Notes: generated by a model not told the origin, from the sequence alone. DNA of 64,000 nucleotides from Sva-07 sp963715825 (GCA_963715825.1 CAVQSI010000031.1:1-64000), one strand, 5' to 3'. Counted from the first letter of the stretch, positions 7,981-16,324 are shown. Translations and numbers: made by a program.

Positions 7981-8102
7981 TCGAAGCCGGAGACATCGAC
8001 CTGCTCCGCTCGATCCCCGCCGATCGGCTGCTGGAGCGCGTCGGCCGGGTCACCCCGAGCGTGGCCGCAGCCGTCGAGCGCGTCACCCGCCACATCCTCT
8101 GA
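7977..8102 (+). pseudogene. internally deleted MazF toxin remnant
   Basis: A 41-codon frame translationally coupled to the antitoxin. It opens MIEAGDID (compare the GDIW opening of MazF) and then jumps to LRSIPADRLLERVGRVTPSVAAAVERV, which looks like the C-terminal strand and helix of MazF (compare MLTRRIGRLHDAR in the gene at 1426). The central RNase core is missing, so it should be inactive. The reading is by pattern only. Confidence 0.55.
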
Positions 8103-8112
8103 CCGCGCGAGC

Positions 8113-8343
8113 CCCTACGTTGCGGACACCACCGGTCGGGCGCCGACAGCGAGGAGCACCATGTCCACCGAACCCCGCGCGTCGGCAAGGCTCAGCCCGG
8201 TGAAGGCAATCGAACGTCGTTGCGGTCCCCGAAGACGATCGACGGGGAGCGGGTCATCCGACGGGTCGACATCGCGATCGCGACCGTCCGATCGCACCAC
8301 GCTGCAGGCCCACCTCGACCGGCTGGGACCCGACGCTCCCGCG
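8113..8343 (+). pseudogene. scar containing a copy of the crotonase gene 5' end
   Basis: The first 60 bp or so, TTGCGGACACC ... GCCGACAGCGAGGAGCACC ATG TCC ACC GAA CCC, repeats the leader and first codons of the enoyl-CoA hydratase gene at 17320. After the fifth codon the similarity stops. The following frames contain TIDGERVIRRVDIAIATVR and TTLQAHLDRLGPDAPA, which look like protein but lie in different frames; I do not recognise their source. Confidence 0.5.
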
Positions 8344-8943
8344 TCAGGATCGTGACGGGGCACTGCCGCCGCACGATCGCCAGACGAGCGTGGCGACACG
8401 CGTCGCCCAGTCGGGCGGAGGCGCGGTGCCGGCGAGCGAGAGCGAGTACCAGGAGCCGGTGAGGAACGACGACGCGATGAGCAGGTCGGCGTCGGCGTCG
8501 AGCTGTCCCCGTTCGACGGCGGTGTCGAGGCAGGCCCGGATGCGCGCCCGGCGGGGCGCCACGATCGCCTCGCGGTACCGGGCGCGCACGCGCTCGTGGA
8601 CACCGTCGCCGAGCATCAGCCCGGCAACCGGGAGCGACGCAGCCATGGTGATGCAGTGGCGGAAGTGCTCGAGCTCGGCGACGAGATCGTCGAACGGCTC
8701 GCCGGTCACCTCGGGCGGGTCGACCTCGGCGAGTCGGGCGACGGCATCGACGACGAGCGACTCCTTGTCGGGCCACCGCCGGTAGATCGCAGGGCGCGAC
8801 GTGCCGGCGCCCGCCGCCACCGACGCCAGTGACAACGCGGCGAATCCGTCGCTGGCGAGCTGACGCAGCGTCTCGTCGAGCACGGCCTGGTCGATCGCGG
8901 CGTCCCGGGGGCGCCCGACCGTCACCGCGTCCTCGATCGTCAT
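8344..8943 (-). CDS. TetR-family transcriptional regulator
   Basis: Regulator of 199 residues. The HTH is LSLASVAAGAGTSRPAIYRRWPDKESLVVDAV, preceded by the usual first helix (AVLDETLRQLASDGFAAL). The C-terminal ligand domain is of the TetR_C type (LMLGDGVHERVRARYREAI). ATG 8943 is chosen because upstream codons lie in the regulatory gap and are not conserved-looking. It is divergent from the DJ-1/F420-reductase pair, whose promoter it probably controls together with its own. Confidence 0.88.
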   Translation of the reverse strand: MTIEDAVTVGRPRDAAIDQAVLDETLRQLASDGFAALSLASVAAGAGTSRPAIYRRWPDKESLVVDAVARLAEVDPPEVTGEPFDDLVAELEHFRHCITMAASLPVAGLMLGDGVHERVRARYREAIVAPRRARIRACLDTAVERGQLDADADLLIASSFLTGSWYSLSLAGTAPPPDWATRVATLVWRSCGGSAPSRS

Positions 8944-9062
8944 CGCCGAATACGTTACGTGACCGCATCGGATTGCAACAGGCCTCAGCACCCGATACTC
9001 TACAATCGTTGCGTGACTGTCACGTAATGTATCTACGCCAACGAGACCACGAGGTGAGACGA
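8944..9062. promoter_or_regulatory. divergent promoter region with paired TetR-type operators
   Basis: TTACGTGAC (8955-8963) and its inverse GTCACGTAA (9019-9027) flank the region, one next to each gene. The second overlaps a perfect GTGAC-T-GTCAC palindrome (9013-9023). TACAAT at 9001-9006 is a possible -10 box for the rightward gene. The sites are seen; regulation by the adjacent TetR protein is inference. Confidence 0.6.
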
Positions 9063-9803
9063 ATGACGCAGTCGATCGATGTGCACGGACCGGCCAAGCG
9101 GGTGCTGATGGTGGCATCCAACCCGGCCATGTCCGACCGGACGGGGTGGCCGATCGGGTTCTGGTGGGCGGAGCTGACCCACCCCTACTGGGAGTTCACC
9201 GAGGCGGGCTACGAGGTCACGATCGCCAGTCCCGACGGGGGCGCCCTGCAGGGCGACTCGTTCTCGGACCCGTCCGACGAGTCGGGCTACTCGGCCGACG
9301 ACCTGATCAGCCGGGGATTCATCGCCAGCCCCACCCACGCCGCGCTGGTGCAGGACACCCCGGCGCTCGCCACCCTCGACGCGTCGGGTTTCGACGCGGT
9401 GTTCCTGGTCGGCGGCCAGGCGCCGATGTACACCTTCCGCAACGACCAGCGGGTCAAGGACCTCGTGGGGCGCTTCATCGCCGACGGCAAGGTGGCCGCC
9501 GTGGTGTGCCATGCCACCTGCGTCCTGCTCGACGCGACGACCCCCGACGGCGAGCTGGTCGTCGCCGGGCGCACCTGGACCGGCTTCGCCAACTCCGAGG
9601 AGGCGTTCGCCGACGAGTTCGTCGGCCAGCGGATCCAACCGTTCTGGATCGAGGACGAAGCGGCTGCGATCCCCGACACCAACTTCATCGTCCAGGGTCG
9701 CTTCCGTCCCCATGCCGTGCGCGACGGCAACCTCGTGACGGGCCAGCAGCAGTACTCGGGCACCGCGGCGGCCCGCCTCGTGATGGAAGCACTCGGCCGA
9801 TGA
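9063..9803 (+). CDS. DJ-1/PfpI-family protein (Hsp31-like glyoxalase/chaperone class)
   Basis: Protein of 246 residues. It shows the family layout: KRVLMVASNP strand, a Glu-containing FWWAELTHPYWEFTEAGYEVTIASPDGG segment, FDAVFLVGGQAPMY and the nucleophile elbow KVAAVVCHATCVLL, where Cys followed by His is the expected catalytic pair. Family members act as glyoxal/methylglyoxal detoxifiers, deglycases or chaperones; which one applies here cannot be decided. It is probably under TetR control and is followed with ATGA overlap by an F420-reductase-like gene. Confidence 0.82.
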   Translation: MTQSIDVHGPAKRVLMVASNPAMSDRTGWPIGFWWAELTHPYWEFTEAGYEVTIASPDGGALQGDSFSDPSDESGYSADDLISRGFIASPTHAALVQDTPALATLDASGFDAVFLVGGQAPMYTFRNDQRVKDLVGRFIADGKVAAVVCHATCVLLDATTPDGELVVAGRTWTGFANSEEAFADEFVGQRIQPFWIEDEAAAIPDTNFIVQGRFRPHAVRDGNLVTGQQQYSGTAAARLVMEALGR

Positions 9804-10417
9804 CCGCCGAGCAGATGCCGACCATGCGGATCGTGATCGCCGGCGCCGGCAGCGTCGCCCGCGCCCTCGGGTCCAACCTGGCCCGCCTCGGCCACGAGGT
9901 GCGCTACGCCGTGCGCACGCCCGACGCGACCGACACCGTCGCACTCGCGGGTGCGGCCGACGGCGCCGACCTGACCATCCTCGCCGTGCCCTTCGAGGCA
10001 GCCGAGGCCGTGGTGCGGGCGCTCGCCCCCGGCGACGGCGCCGTGCTCGTCGACGCCACGAACCCGTTCGGCCGACCGCTCCCCGACGGCGTCACGTCCG
10101 GTGCGGCACTGGTGGCAGCAGCAGCCGGGCCGGGGGTGCGGGTCGTCAAGGCGTTCAACGTGCTGGGCGTCGAGCACATGAGCGATCCTCCGCTCGCCGA
10201 CGGGTCCCGGCCGCTGCTCCCCGTCGCCGGCGACGACGAGCAGGCACGACGGATGGTCGCCGATCTCGCGACCGCGATGGGTTTCGATGCCGTCGAGGTC
10301 GGCGGTCTCGACGGCGCCGGCACCCTCGAGGAGGCGGCCCGGTACTGGGGACTGCTGGCCTACGCCGGCGGTCGGGGCCGCGACGTCGTGCTCGTCGCCC
10401 ACCAGCGCCGCCCGTGA
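9800..10417 (+). CDS. NADPH-dependent F420 reductase-like oxidoreductase
   Basis: Rossmann protein of 205 residues. MRIVIAGAGSVARALGSNLARLGHEVRYAVR is the dinucleotide-binding fold of the NADP_oxidored/F420 reductase family; LTILAVPFEAAEAVV and LVDATNPFG... VKAFNVLGVEHM are family-typical. The start overlaps the preceding stop (ATGA), so it shares an operon with the DJ-1 gene. True F420 use is unproven: many short relatives act on other substrates. Confidence 0.75.
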   Translation: MTAEQMPTMRIVIAGAGSVARALGSNLARLGHEVRYAVRTPDATDTVALAGAADGADLTILAVPFEAAEAVVRALAPGDGAVLVDATNPFGRPLPDGVTSGAALVAAAAGPGVRVVKAFNVLGVEHMSDPPLADGSRPLLPVAGDDEQARRMVADLATAMGFDAVEVGGLDGAGTLEEAARYWGLLAYAGGRGRDVVLVAHQRRP

Positions 10418-10500
10418 TCGTCCAGCGCAACCTCAGCCCCCGCCGGATGCTCCAGTACACGGCGCGGCCGCTGGCGTGGGCTGCGACGACCACGGCGACC
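10414..10500 (+). pseudogene. 5' fragment of a possible bestrophin-like membrane protein gene
   Basis: A GTG overlapping the preceding stop starts MIVQRNLSPRRMLQYTARPL, which resembles the N-terminus of bestrophin-family (UPF0187) channels. After about 30 codons the sequence turns into unrelated material and the expected membrane helices are absent. It looks like the stump of a third operon gene truncated by rearrangement next to the HNH repeat. The family call is tentative. Confidence 0.35.
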
Positions 10501-10531
10501 GATCGGGCCCGGTCGGCCTGCTGGGCGAACG

Positions 10532-10597
10532 GCTCAGTCGCCGCCGGAGGCCTCCGTCGCGAACGACACGAACACGTACTCACCGTCCCCATCGATG
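10532..10597 (-). pseudogene. C-terminal fragment of an unidentified gene
   Basis: On the minus strand DGDGEYVFVSFATEASGGD ends in a stop and reads like a protein C-terminus, but nothing coherent precedes it, since the HNH repeat starts at once. It is probably the tail of a gene cut by the rearrangement. Confidence 0.3.
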
Positions 10598-10615
10598 GCA
10601 CGACGGGTTCACCCC

Positions 10616-12206
10616 CGGGTGCGTTCGTTGGACGTCCACCAATTGGGGCCCGGCAACTCTGTGACAGCCCTTGGTCATGATGGTCGTATGGATCTGGGGG
10701 CGTTGTGCGACACGATCGGGCGGGGCGACCGCACCGTCGACGACGTCGCCGACGAACTGTTCGACGCCACCGACACCGAACTCGACGAGCGCGTCCGCGC
10801 CTTGGAGTTGCTGCGCCGCCGCGTCGAGTCCGAGATGGCATTGACGTTGGCCACCGTCGAACAACGACGCCTCTACCTCGCCGACGCGCACCGCACCATG
10901 AAGGGCTACCTGCGTGCCACGTGCAACTCGTCGAACCCCGACATCGCCGCCGCACGCCGCCTCGCACACGCAGCCAACAGCGTCCCCGGCCTCGCCGACG
11001 CGCTCCACAGCGGACGCATCGGCGTCGCCCAAGCAGCAGCCATCGCCCGCGTGCACCGCAACCCGCGGGTGCGTGACCGCTTGGTCGAGTTCGCCGCGAT
11101 GCTGCTCGAGCTCGCCGAGCGGTACTGCTACGACGACTTCGTCATCGCCCTGCAACGCTTCGAGATGCTCGCCGACACCGACGGCGCCCACCGCGACCGC
11201 GACGCCCACATCGCCGGACGCAACGTGAACGTCACCACCGTCGGCGGCGAACTCCACCTCGACGCCAACGGCGGCGACCCGCTCGTCAACGACGAACTCC
11301 AAGCGATCTTCCGCCGGTTCTGCGAGAACGAGTTCCGCACCGACGCCGCCGCCCGCCGCGCCGAGCACGGCGACGACGCCTCCGGCAAGCCACTTGCCCG
11401 CACCAGCGCCCAACGCAGCTACGACGCCTTCGTCGACATGTTGCGCCGAGCCAACGCCCACCTCGACACCGACGCCAACGCACCCGCAGCGCCGAACCCG
11501 CTCGTCAACCTCGTGTGCGACCAGCGCACCTGGGCGATGGTGCTCGCCGATGCGGGCCTCGCACCCACCACCAACCTGTCCGGCGACCCGATCGACCCGT
11601 TCACCGGGATGCCGGCGCACACCACCGGCGACCTCCTCGCCGACCTCGTCGCCGACCCCGACGCCTTCGCCCGCATGCGCTGCGAGACCGCCAGCGGCAC
11701 ACCACTGCACCCGCACGACGTGCTACGCGCCGCGCTCGCCGGCCACATCCGCCGCGTCGTCGTCGACACCCAAGGCGTCGTGATCGACATGGGCCGCAAA
11801 GCACGTCTCTTCACCGGCCCGGCCCGCGACGCCGCCAAGCTGCTCGTGCGACGCTGCGACCACGCCGGCTGCGACCTACCAGAGGACTTCTGCGAGGTCG
11901 ACCACGTCACCGAATGGGCCGACCACGGCACCACCGACCAGATCAACGCCGGCGTCGACTGCGGCCACCACAACCGCGAGAAACACCGCAAGAAACTCAC
12001 CAGACGACGCTGCGTCCACGGCCACAGCTACACCATCCGACCCGACGGCAGCATCATCCTGCCCGTCGGCACCCGACCACCCACCTTCCCCGACGACAGC
12101 GACGACGACGCAGCCGGCCGACGACACCCACGACGACGCAATCCAGATCGCCCACCAGACCCGACACGCCCGAGCGCGCCTCCGTGCGCTGCGCCGGGCC
12201 AGCTGA
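10616..12206 (+). repeat. REP13E12-like repeat, copy 1
   Basis: A 1.59-kb unit that recurs almost unchanged at 23172-24765 in the same orientation. It runs from CCGGGTGCG through a 72-bp leader (CCACCAATTGGGGCCCGGCAACTCTGTGACA...) to the ancestral stop of the HNH gene (GCCAGCTGA). Outside these limits the two loci differ. No terminal inverted repeats or target duplications are visible. Confidence 0.85.
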
Positions 12207-12349
12207 GGCCCACCAGGTTCTCGGTCAGCCGGTCCGCTCGACGAACGAGCACAACGCCGAGATCAGCTCCATCTCGTCGATGCCGCGGGCGCGTGTGTCG
12301 AGCAGCTCGTCGGTGCACACCAGGAACGCCAGGCACCGCGCCCGGCTGA
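10688..12349 (+). CDS. DUF222/HNH endonuclease of the 13E12 repeat family, copy 1
   Basis: Long N-terminal helical DUF222 region (MDLGALCDTIGRGDRTVDDV onward) and a C-terminal HNH nuclease motif: CDHAGCDLPEDFCEVDHV, then GVDCGHHNREKHRKK, in which the DH and HHN residues and paired Cys are those of HNH zinc-finger nucleases. Near the end the frame shifts relative to what must be the ancestral tail (DDTHDDAIQIAHQTRHARAR, then RLRALRRAS stop at 12204-12206), apparently in a GCCGGCC/GAC-rich run, so the present frame reads about 80 unrelated residues. The nuclease core is intact. Function of the family is unknown. Confidence 0.85.
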   Translation: MDLGALCDTIGRGDRTVDDVADELFDATDTELDERVRALELLRRRVESEMALTLATVEQRRLYLADAHRTMKGYLRATCNSSNPDIAAARRLAHAANSVPGLADALHSGRIGVAQAAAIARVHRNPRVRDRLVEFAAMLLELAERYCYDDFVIALQRFEMLADTDGAHRDRDAHIAGRNVNVTTVGGELHLDANGGDPLVNDELQAIFRRFCENEFRTDAAARRAEHGDDASGKPLARTSAQRSYDAFVDMLRRANAHLDTDANAPAAPNPLVNLVCDQRTWAMVLADAGLAPTTNLSGDPIDPFTGMPAHTTGDLLADLVADPDAFARMRCETASGTPLHPHDVLRAALAGHIRRVVVDTQGVVIDMGRKARLFTGPARDAAKLLVRRCDHAGCDLPEDFCEVDHVTEWADHGTTDQINAGVDCGHHNREKHRKKLTRRRCVHGHSYTIRPDGSIILPVGTRPPTFPDDSDDDAAGRRHPRRRNPDRPPDPTRPSAPPCAAPGQLRPTRFSVSRSARRTSTTPRSAPSRRCRGRVCRAARRCTPGTPGTAPG

Positions 12350-15300
12350 TCGCCACGTTCAGGCGGTTCTTGGAGAACAGGAAGTCGGCGGTGCGGGGCA
12401 TGAACTCCGACGACGACGTGGTCATCGAGAACAGCACCACCGCGGCCTCCTGACCCTGGAACTTGTCGACCGTGCCGACCTCGACGCCCCTCGTTGCCCG
12501 GTTCGCCCGCAACGCCTCGCCGATGCAGCGGCGTTGGTCGTTGTACGGGGCGACCACCATGAAGTCGGCGACGGTGAGCGGGCGGGTCACGCCGTGCTGG
12601 TCGGTCCACGGCTGGCCGAGCAGCTCCTCGATCGTCGCGACGACGATCGCCGCCTCCTCCGGCGACTCGGTGGAGCGACCCGTGTGGTGGGCGCGCAGCC
12701 AGCGCAGGCCGGTCTGGCCCGCCGCCTGCTGGCCGGCACACGAGGAGTGGCTGTGCAGCCTGCCGCCGTACATCACCTCGGAGATGAACTCGCAGACGTC
12801 GGGATGCATCCGCCACGTCGTCTCCAACAGCACGCCACGATCCGGCGGCACCGTGAGCTCGTCGCCCAACAGGTGCTCGAGTGCGCTCGCACCCGCACCG
12901 CCCGGATGGCTCGCCTGGCACACCTGCGGCAACTGCTGGGGATCGCCGAGCAGGATCACGTTCCTCGCCGAGATCGTCGCCGCCAACGTGTCGGCCAGGC
13001 CGAGCTGACCCGCCTCGTCGATCACCAGCACGTCGACCGGTCTGCCCTGCATCACCTCGCTCGCGAACAACCACGTCGTGCCGGCGACCACGTTGAAGTC
13101 GCCCTCGGCCACTTTCTTGTTGTCGTCGACGTAGTCCACGAAGTCGACCGGACCCGTCTTCGCCTTGCGCACCGCCCGCAGATCGTCGACGTCGCCATCG
13201 GCGACGAACCGATCGACCACGGCCCGCATCAGGTTGTCGATCGCTGCGTGACTCATCGCCGTGATTCCCACCCGCAGGCCGGCGTTCACGAGCGTGCGGA
13301 TCATGTGCGCCCCGGTGTAGGTCTTGCCGGTGCCCGGCGGTCCCTGGATCGGCACGTAGCTCCGGGCGAGCCCCGTCACCCACCCACAGATCGCGTCGAC
13401 GTCGCCGACGAACACGCCACCATCCGGTCCACGGCCGGGCTGGAACTCGGGGAGGTCGCGGCGCAGCAGCTTGTGACCGACCCGATCGGCGCGGCCGGCG
13501 AGCAGCTCGTCGGCCAGGTCCTCGAGCGCGGTGAGCTTCGCCCCCTCGCGGAACCACACGTAGTGGACCAGCGACGTCGGGTACACGCCCTTCTCCTCGG
13601 CCTCGCCGTCCCAGGTGACCGCCAGCGAGCCCGCGTCGGTGTCGATCTCGGCGACGGTGAAGAACACCCACTCCTGCTCGTTGACCGCGACGATCAGCTT
13701 CGAGCCCTTCTCGATGTCGACAGCGACCGGTTGCGGCGGGAACGTGAAACGCGCCCACGGCCACTTCAGCTTCTTGCCGGTCTTCTCGCTCACCGGCTCC
13801 TCGAACCCCTCGAAGCGCAACCGGGTGATCGCGGACAGCGAGTCGAACTGGTCGGCCTCGTCGGCGATCGACAGGCGGTACGCGTCGGCGTTGACCACCT
13901 GGCGTTCACGACGCCAGTAGCCGAGCAGGTCGCCCAGCAGATGCTCGACGGTGCCCGGCCCGTACGCGTGCAGCGCCTCGATGCGAGCGTCGAGTTCGGC
14001 GTCGGGCTCGTCGCGGCCGAGCACCGCAGCCCGCCACGGGATGCCGGCAGGACGCTGGGTGACCAGCCAGTCGCGTAGCGCCCGGGTGGCGCGCACGTCG
14101 TCCTCGTTGTACGCGGCGATCCGGTCGAGTTCCACGGCCTCGATATCAACCTGATATCGGTCGGCGGACGATTGTTTCTTCATCCACCGCTCGTACTCGA
14201 CGACGGCGCCCGCGCCTTTGTCGATCTCGTGGCCGCGCTCGTAGTCGGTGAGCCGCTCGATGTGTTTGAGGCCGTAGCCCTCGACGCCGACCTGCATCGC
14301 TCCCTTCACGATCGGCAGGAGGTCGACGAACTGGCCGGTGGAGATCAGCTGTTCGAGCGCGAGTTCGGCCACGCCGTGCTCGGTCACGAGCCGTTCCAGC
14401 GCCGACCGTTCGGTGTGGTTGTAGTGGTACACGTGCATGTCCGGGAACTGCTCCCGGCGCTCGGCGAGGTGATCGATCAGGGCCTGGACGGCGACGGCCT
14501 CCTCGGCCTTGTCGTGTGCCCAGAACCCCGTGAAGTCCCACTCGCCGGCGGGTGACTTCTCGATCAGGCCGAACAGGAAGAACAGCTCGGCGTCGGCGTG
14601 CCAGAACGGGTGACCTTCGAAGTCGAGGAACACGTCGCCGTCGTCGGGCGCCGGGAGCGCGGCGAACCCGATCGGGTCGGGCGCGTCGAGGTCGACGTCG
14701 AGCGCGTCGTGATCGAGAGGCGACGGCGTGTCGAGCAGCTCGAAGGGTGGCTTGGCGTCGGGAGCGTTGCGGGCCTGCACCTGGAGGCGGGCCTGACGGA
14801 CGAACGTGGCCTGGCGTGCCGGGTCGAGATCGGCCACCTCACGGTCGAGTTGTGCCAGCGCGGCGATCGTGGTGACCTTGTTCTGTTGGAGCGTCAGGCG
14901 GTCGGCGTTGCGGACCCCGGCGACGTGCACGAGCGAATCGGCCGCCCGCCACGCGGCGTCGCACACCATCTCGAAGTCGCAGAACTCGCAGTGGTCGCAG
15001 GGCTTGGCGCGGGTGTCGGTGGGCGCATCGTCGGCGAGGAGTTGGGCGAGTTGGCCGCGCAGGCGCCGCCAGTAGGCGAGCACATCGGCGACCCGGATGG
15101 TCTCGCGCCGGCCCGACCCCAGCTCGATGTGCAGGTGTTCGGGCCGCACGCCGGTGGTCGCCTCGATCGCCTCGGCGTAGAAGCACAGCTGCAGCACGTG
15201 GCCGGGCTTGGCCTCCTTGCGGGCGAGCTTGGCGTCGATCGGCTCGTAGGTGAACGTGCCCGTCTCGGGGTCGTCGACGCGTCGCAGGAAGTCGGCGATG

Positions 15301-15635
15301 CCGCGGATGCCCTCGTGCACGAACGGCATCTGGAACACGACGTCGTGGCCCTCGGCGAGCACGTTGCCGACCCGATCGACCCAGTCCTGGAACGACTCGT
15401 TGTGCTCCCGGTCCCGGTCCGGGACCTCGAACACCGAGAGCTCCTCGTCGCGGTAGCGGGCCAACACGGCCCGTTCGTGCTCGATGCCCTTGTCGAGCAA
15501 CATCTGCGCCATCTCGCCGAACGAGCTCTGCTCGGGTTCGCGGATGCCGGCCTCGACCTCGTGCTGCAACGTGAGGAAGTGCGCGCAGTCGAGCCACGCC
15601 GTGATCTTCGAAGGGGTGAGGAGCCGGTCCGCCAT
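12225..15635 (-). CDS. Dna2-like RecB-family nuclease plus SF1 helicase
   Basis: Fusion of about 1136 residues. The N-terminus is a TM0106-type RecB nuclease: ITAWLDCAHFLTLQ supplies the first Cys and CDHCEFCDFEMVC the rest of a likely Fe-S cluster; PIDAKLARK is the nuclease QxxxY-adjacent core. A middle RNase H-like segment follows (DVFLDFEGHPFW... YHYNHTERSALERL... YNEDDVRATRAL). The C-terminal half is a UPF1/Dna2-type helicase: Walker A QGPPGTGKTYT, Walker B DVLVIDEAGQLGL, motif III LLGDPQQLPQV, WRMHPDVCEF, and VGTVDKFQGQEAAVV with NRLNVAISRAR. Role probably in DNA repair or processing. ATG 15635 is preferred over an upstream start. It converges on HNH copy 1. Confidence 0.9.
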   Translation of the reverse strand: MADRLLTPSKITAWLDCAHFLTLQHEVEAGIREPEQSSFGEMAQMLLDKGIEHERAVLARYRDEELSVFEVPDRDREHNESFQDWVDRVGNVLAEGHDVVFQMPFVHEGIRGIADFLRRVDDPETGTFTYEPIDAKLARKEAKPGHVLQLCFYAEAIEATTGVRPEHLHIELGSGRRETIRVADVLAYWRRLRGQLAQLLADDAPTDTRAKPCDHCEFCDFEMVCDAAWRAADSLVHVAGVRNADRLTLQQNKVTTIAALAQLDREVADLDPARQATFVRQARLQVQARNAPDAKPPFELLDTPSPLDHDALDVDLDAPDPIGFAALPAPDDGDVFLDFEGHPFWHADAELFFLFGLIEKSPAGEWDFTGFWAHDKAEEAVAVQALIDHLAERREQFPDMHVYHYNHTERSALERLVTEHGVAELALEQLISTGQFVDLLPIVKGAMQVGVEGYGLKHIERLTDYERGHEIDKGAGAVVEYERWMKKQSSADRYQVDIEAVELDRIAAYNEDDVRATRALRDWLVTQRPAGIPWRAAVLGRDEPDAELDARIEALHAYGPGTVEHLLGDLLGYWRRERQVVNADAYRLSIADEADQFDSLSAITRLRFEGFEEPVSEKTGKKLKWPWARFTFPPQPVAVDIEKGSKLIVAVNEQEWVFFTVAEIDTDAGSLAVTWDGEAEEKGVYPTSLVHYVWFREGAKLTALEDLADELLAGRADRVGHKLLRRDLPEFQPGRGPDGGVFVGDVDAICGWVTGLARSYVPIQGPPGTGKTYTGAHMIRTLVNAGLRVGITAMSHAAIDNLMRAVVDRFVADGDVDDLRAVRKAKTGPVDFVDYVDDNKKVAEGDFNVVAGTTWLFASEVMQGRPVDVLVIDEAGQLGLADTLAATISARNVILLGDPQQLPQVCQASHPGGAGASALEHLLGDELTVPPDRGVLLETTWRMHPDVCEFISEVMYGGRLHSHSSCAGQQAAGQTGLRWLRAHHTGRSTESPEEAAIVVATIEELLGQPWTDQHGVTRPLTVADFMVVAPYNDQRRCIGEALRANRATRGVEVGTVDKFQGQEAAVVLFSMTTSSSEFMPRTADFLFSKNRLNVAISRARCLAFLVCTDELLDTRARGIDEMELISALCSFVERTG

Positions 15636-15665
15636 CGCGCCAGTGTGGCCGACGGGTGTCACAAC

Positions 15666-15860
15666 GCCTCGAACGGTCGGTGTCGGTCGTCAGGACGACG
15701 GTGTGGAGTGTTGCTGCGAGCTCCAGGTACAGCGCGTCGACGAGGCGGGTGTCGGTGCGCCGCTCCCAGGCGCCGAGCAGGAGCCGGTCGACCGAGCGAT
15801 GCGCGGCATCTGGCGTGGCTCCGCGACGAACTCGGCGAGCGTGTCCTGATCGGCCATGAT
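15666..15860 (-). pseudogene. PIN-domain toxin relic
   Basis: On the minus strand, LLLGAWERRTDTRLVDALYL followed by ELAATLHTVVLTTDTDR matches the last third of VapC-type PIN domains (compare VSPYDAWYVALAERL ... LVTLDRRLAR at 5701). The preceding MADQDTLAEFVAEPRQMPRIAR is in another frame. No complete toxin or antitoxin can be assembled. Probably another decayed TA gene. Confidence 0.45.
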
Positions 15861-15913
15861 GGTGCCCTCGGGTCGACCGTCGACCCACCAACGCCACGGC
15901 AGTCAGGGGCACC

Positions 15914-16324
15914 ATGAGGACCATCGGCAACATCTTGTGGTTGATCCTGAACGGGTTCTGGATGGCGATCGTGTGGGCGTTCATCGGGGTGCTGCTGTCG
16001 ATCACGATCATCCTGCTGCCGTTCGGGCGTCAGTGCTTCAAGCTGGCCAACTTCGCGCTCTGGCCGTTCGGGCGAACCGCGGTGCCATCACCGACGGCCC
16101 GCTCCGGCGGCGTCATCGGCAACATCCTGTGGTTCATCCCAGGGATCTTTCTGGCCCTCAGCTACGCCATCTCCGGCGTGCTGCTGTGCATCACGATCAT
16201 CGGCATCCCGTTCGGCATCCAGTCGTTCAAGTTCGTGCCGCTGGCGTTGTTCCCGTTCGGCAAGGAGATCGTGAGCGCGAAGGACCTGCGAGACGACATC
16301 GGCGCCGGCCGGGCGGCCGCGTAG
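15914..16324 (+). CDS. YccF family inner-membrane protein
   Basis: Membrane protein of 136 residues made of two homologous halves, each beginning with a GNILW motif (RTIGNILWLILNGFW, GVIGNILWFIPGIFL) and containing an IPFG/LPFGRQCFK motif after two hydrophobic helices. This is the YccF (DUF307) pattern. Function is unknown in the family; related proteins occur next to transport systems. The gene stands alone here. Confidence 0.88.
   Translation: MRTIGNILWLILNGFWMAIVWAFIGVLLSITIILLPFGRQCFKLANFALWPFGRTAVPSPTARSGGVIGNILWFIPGIFLALSYAISGVLLCITIIGIPFGIQSFKFVPLALFPFGKEIVSAKDLRDDIGAGRAAA

Noticed and set aside
10660..10690. LexA-independent (RecA-NDp/PafBC) damage promoter before the HNH repeat genes
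   Set aside because: REP13E12 genes in mycobacteria are reported to be damage-inducible, but TTGGTCATG-N7-TATGGA fits the TTGTCRGTG-N8-TANNNT consensus poorly.
12225..15635. CRISPR or anti-phage defence island around the RecB-helicase fusion
   Set aside because: No repeats, Cas genes or other defence genes adjoin; the fusion is a widespread stand-alone repair-type protein.
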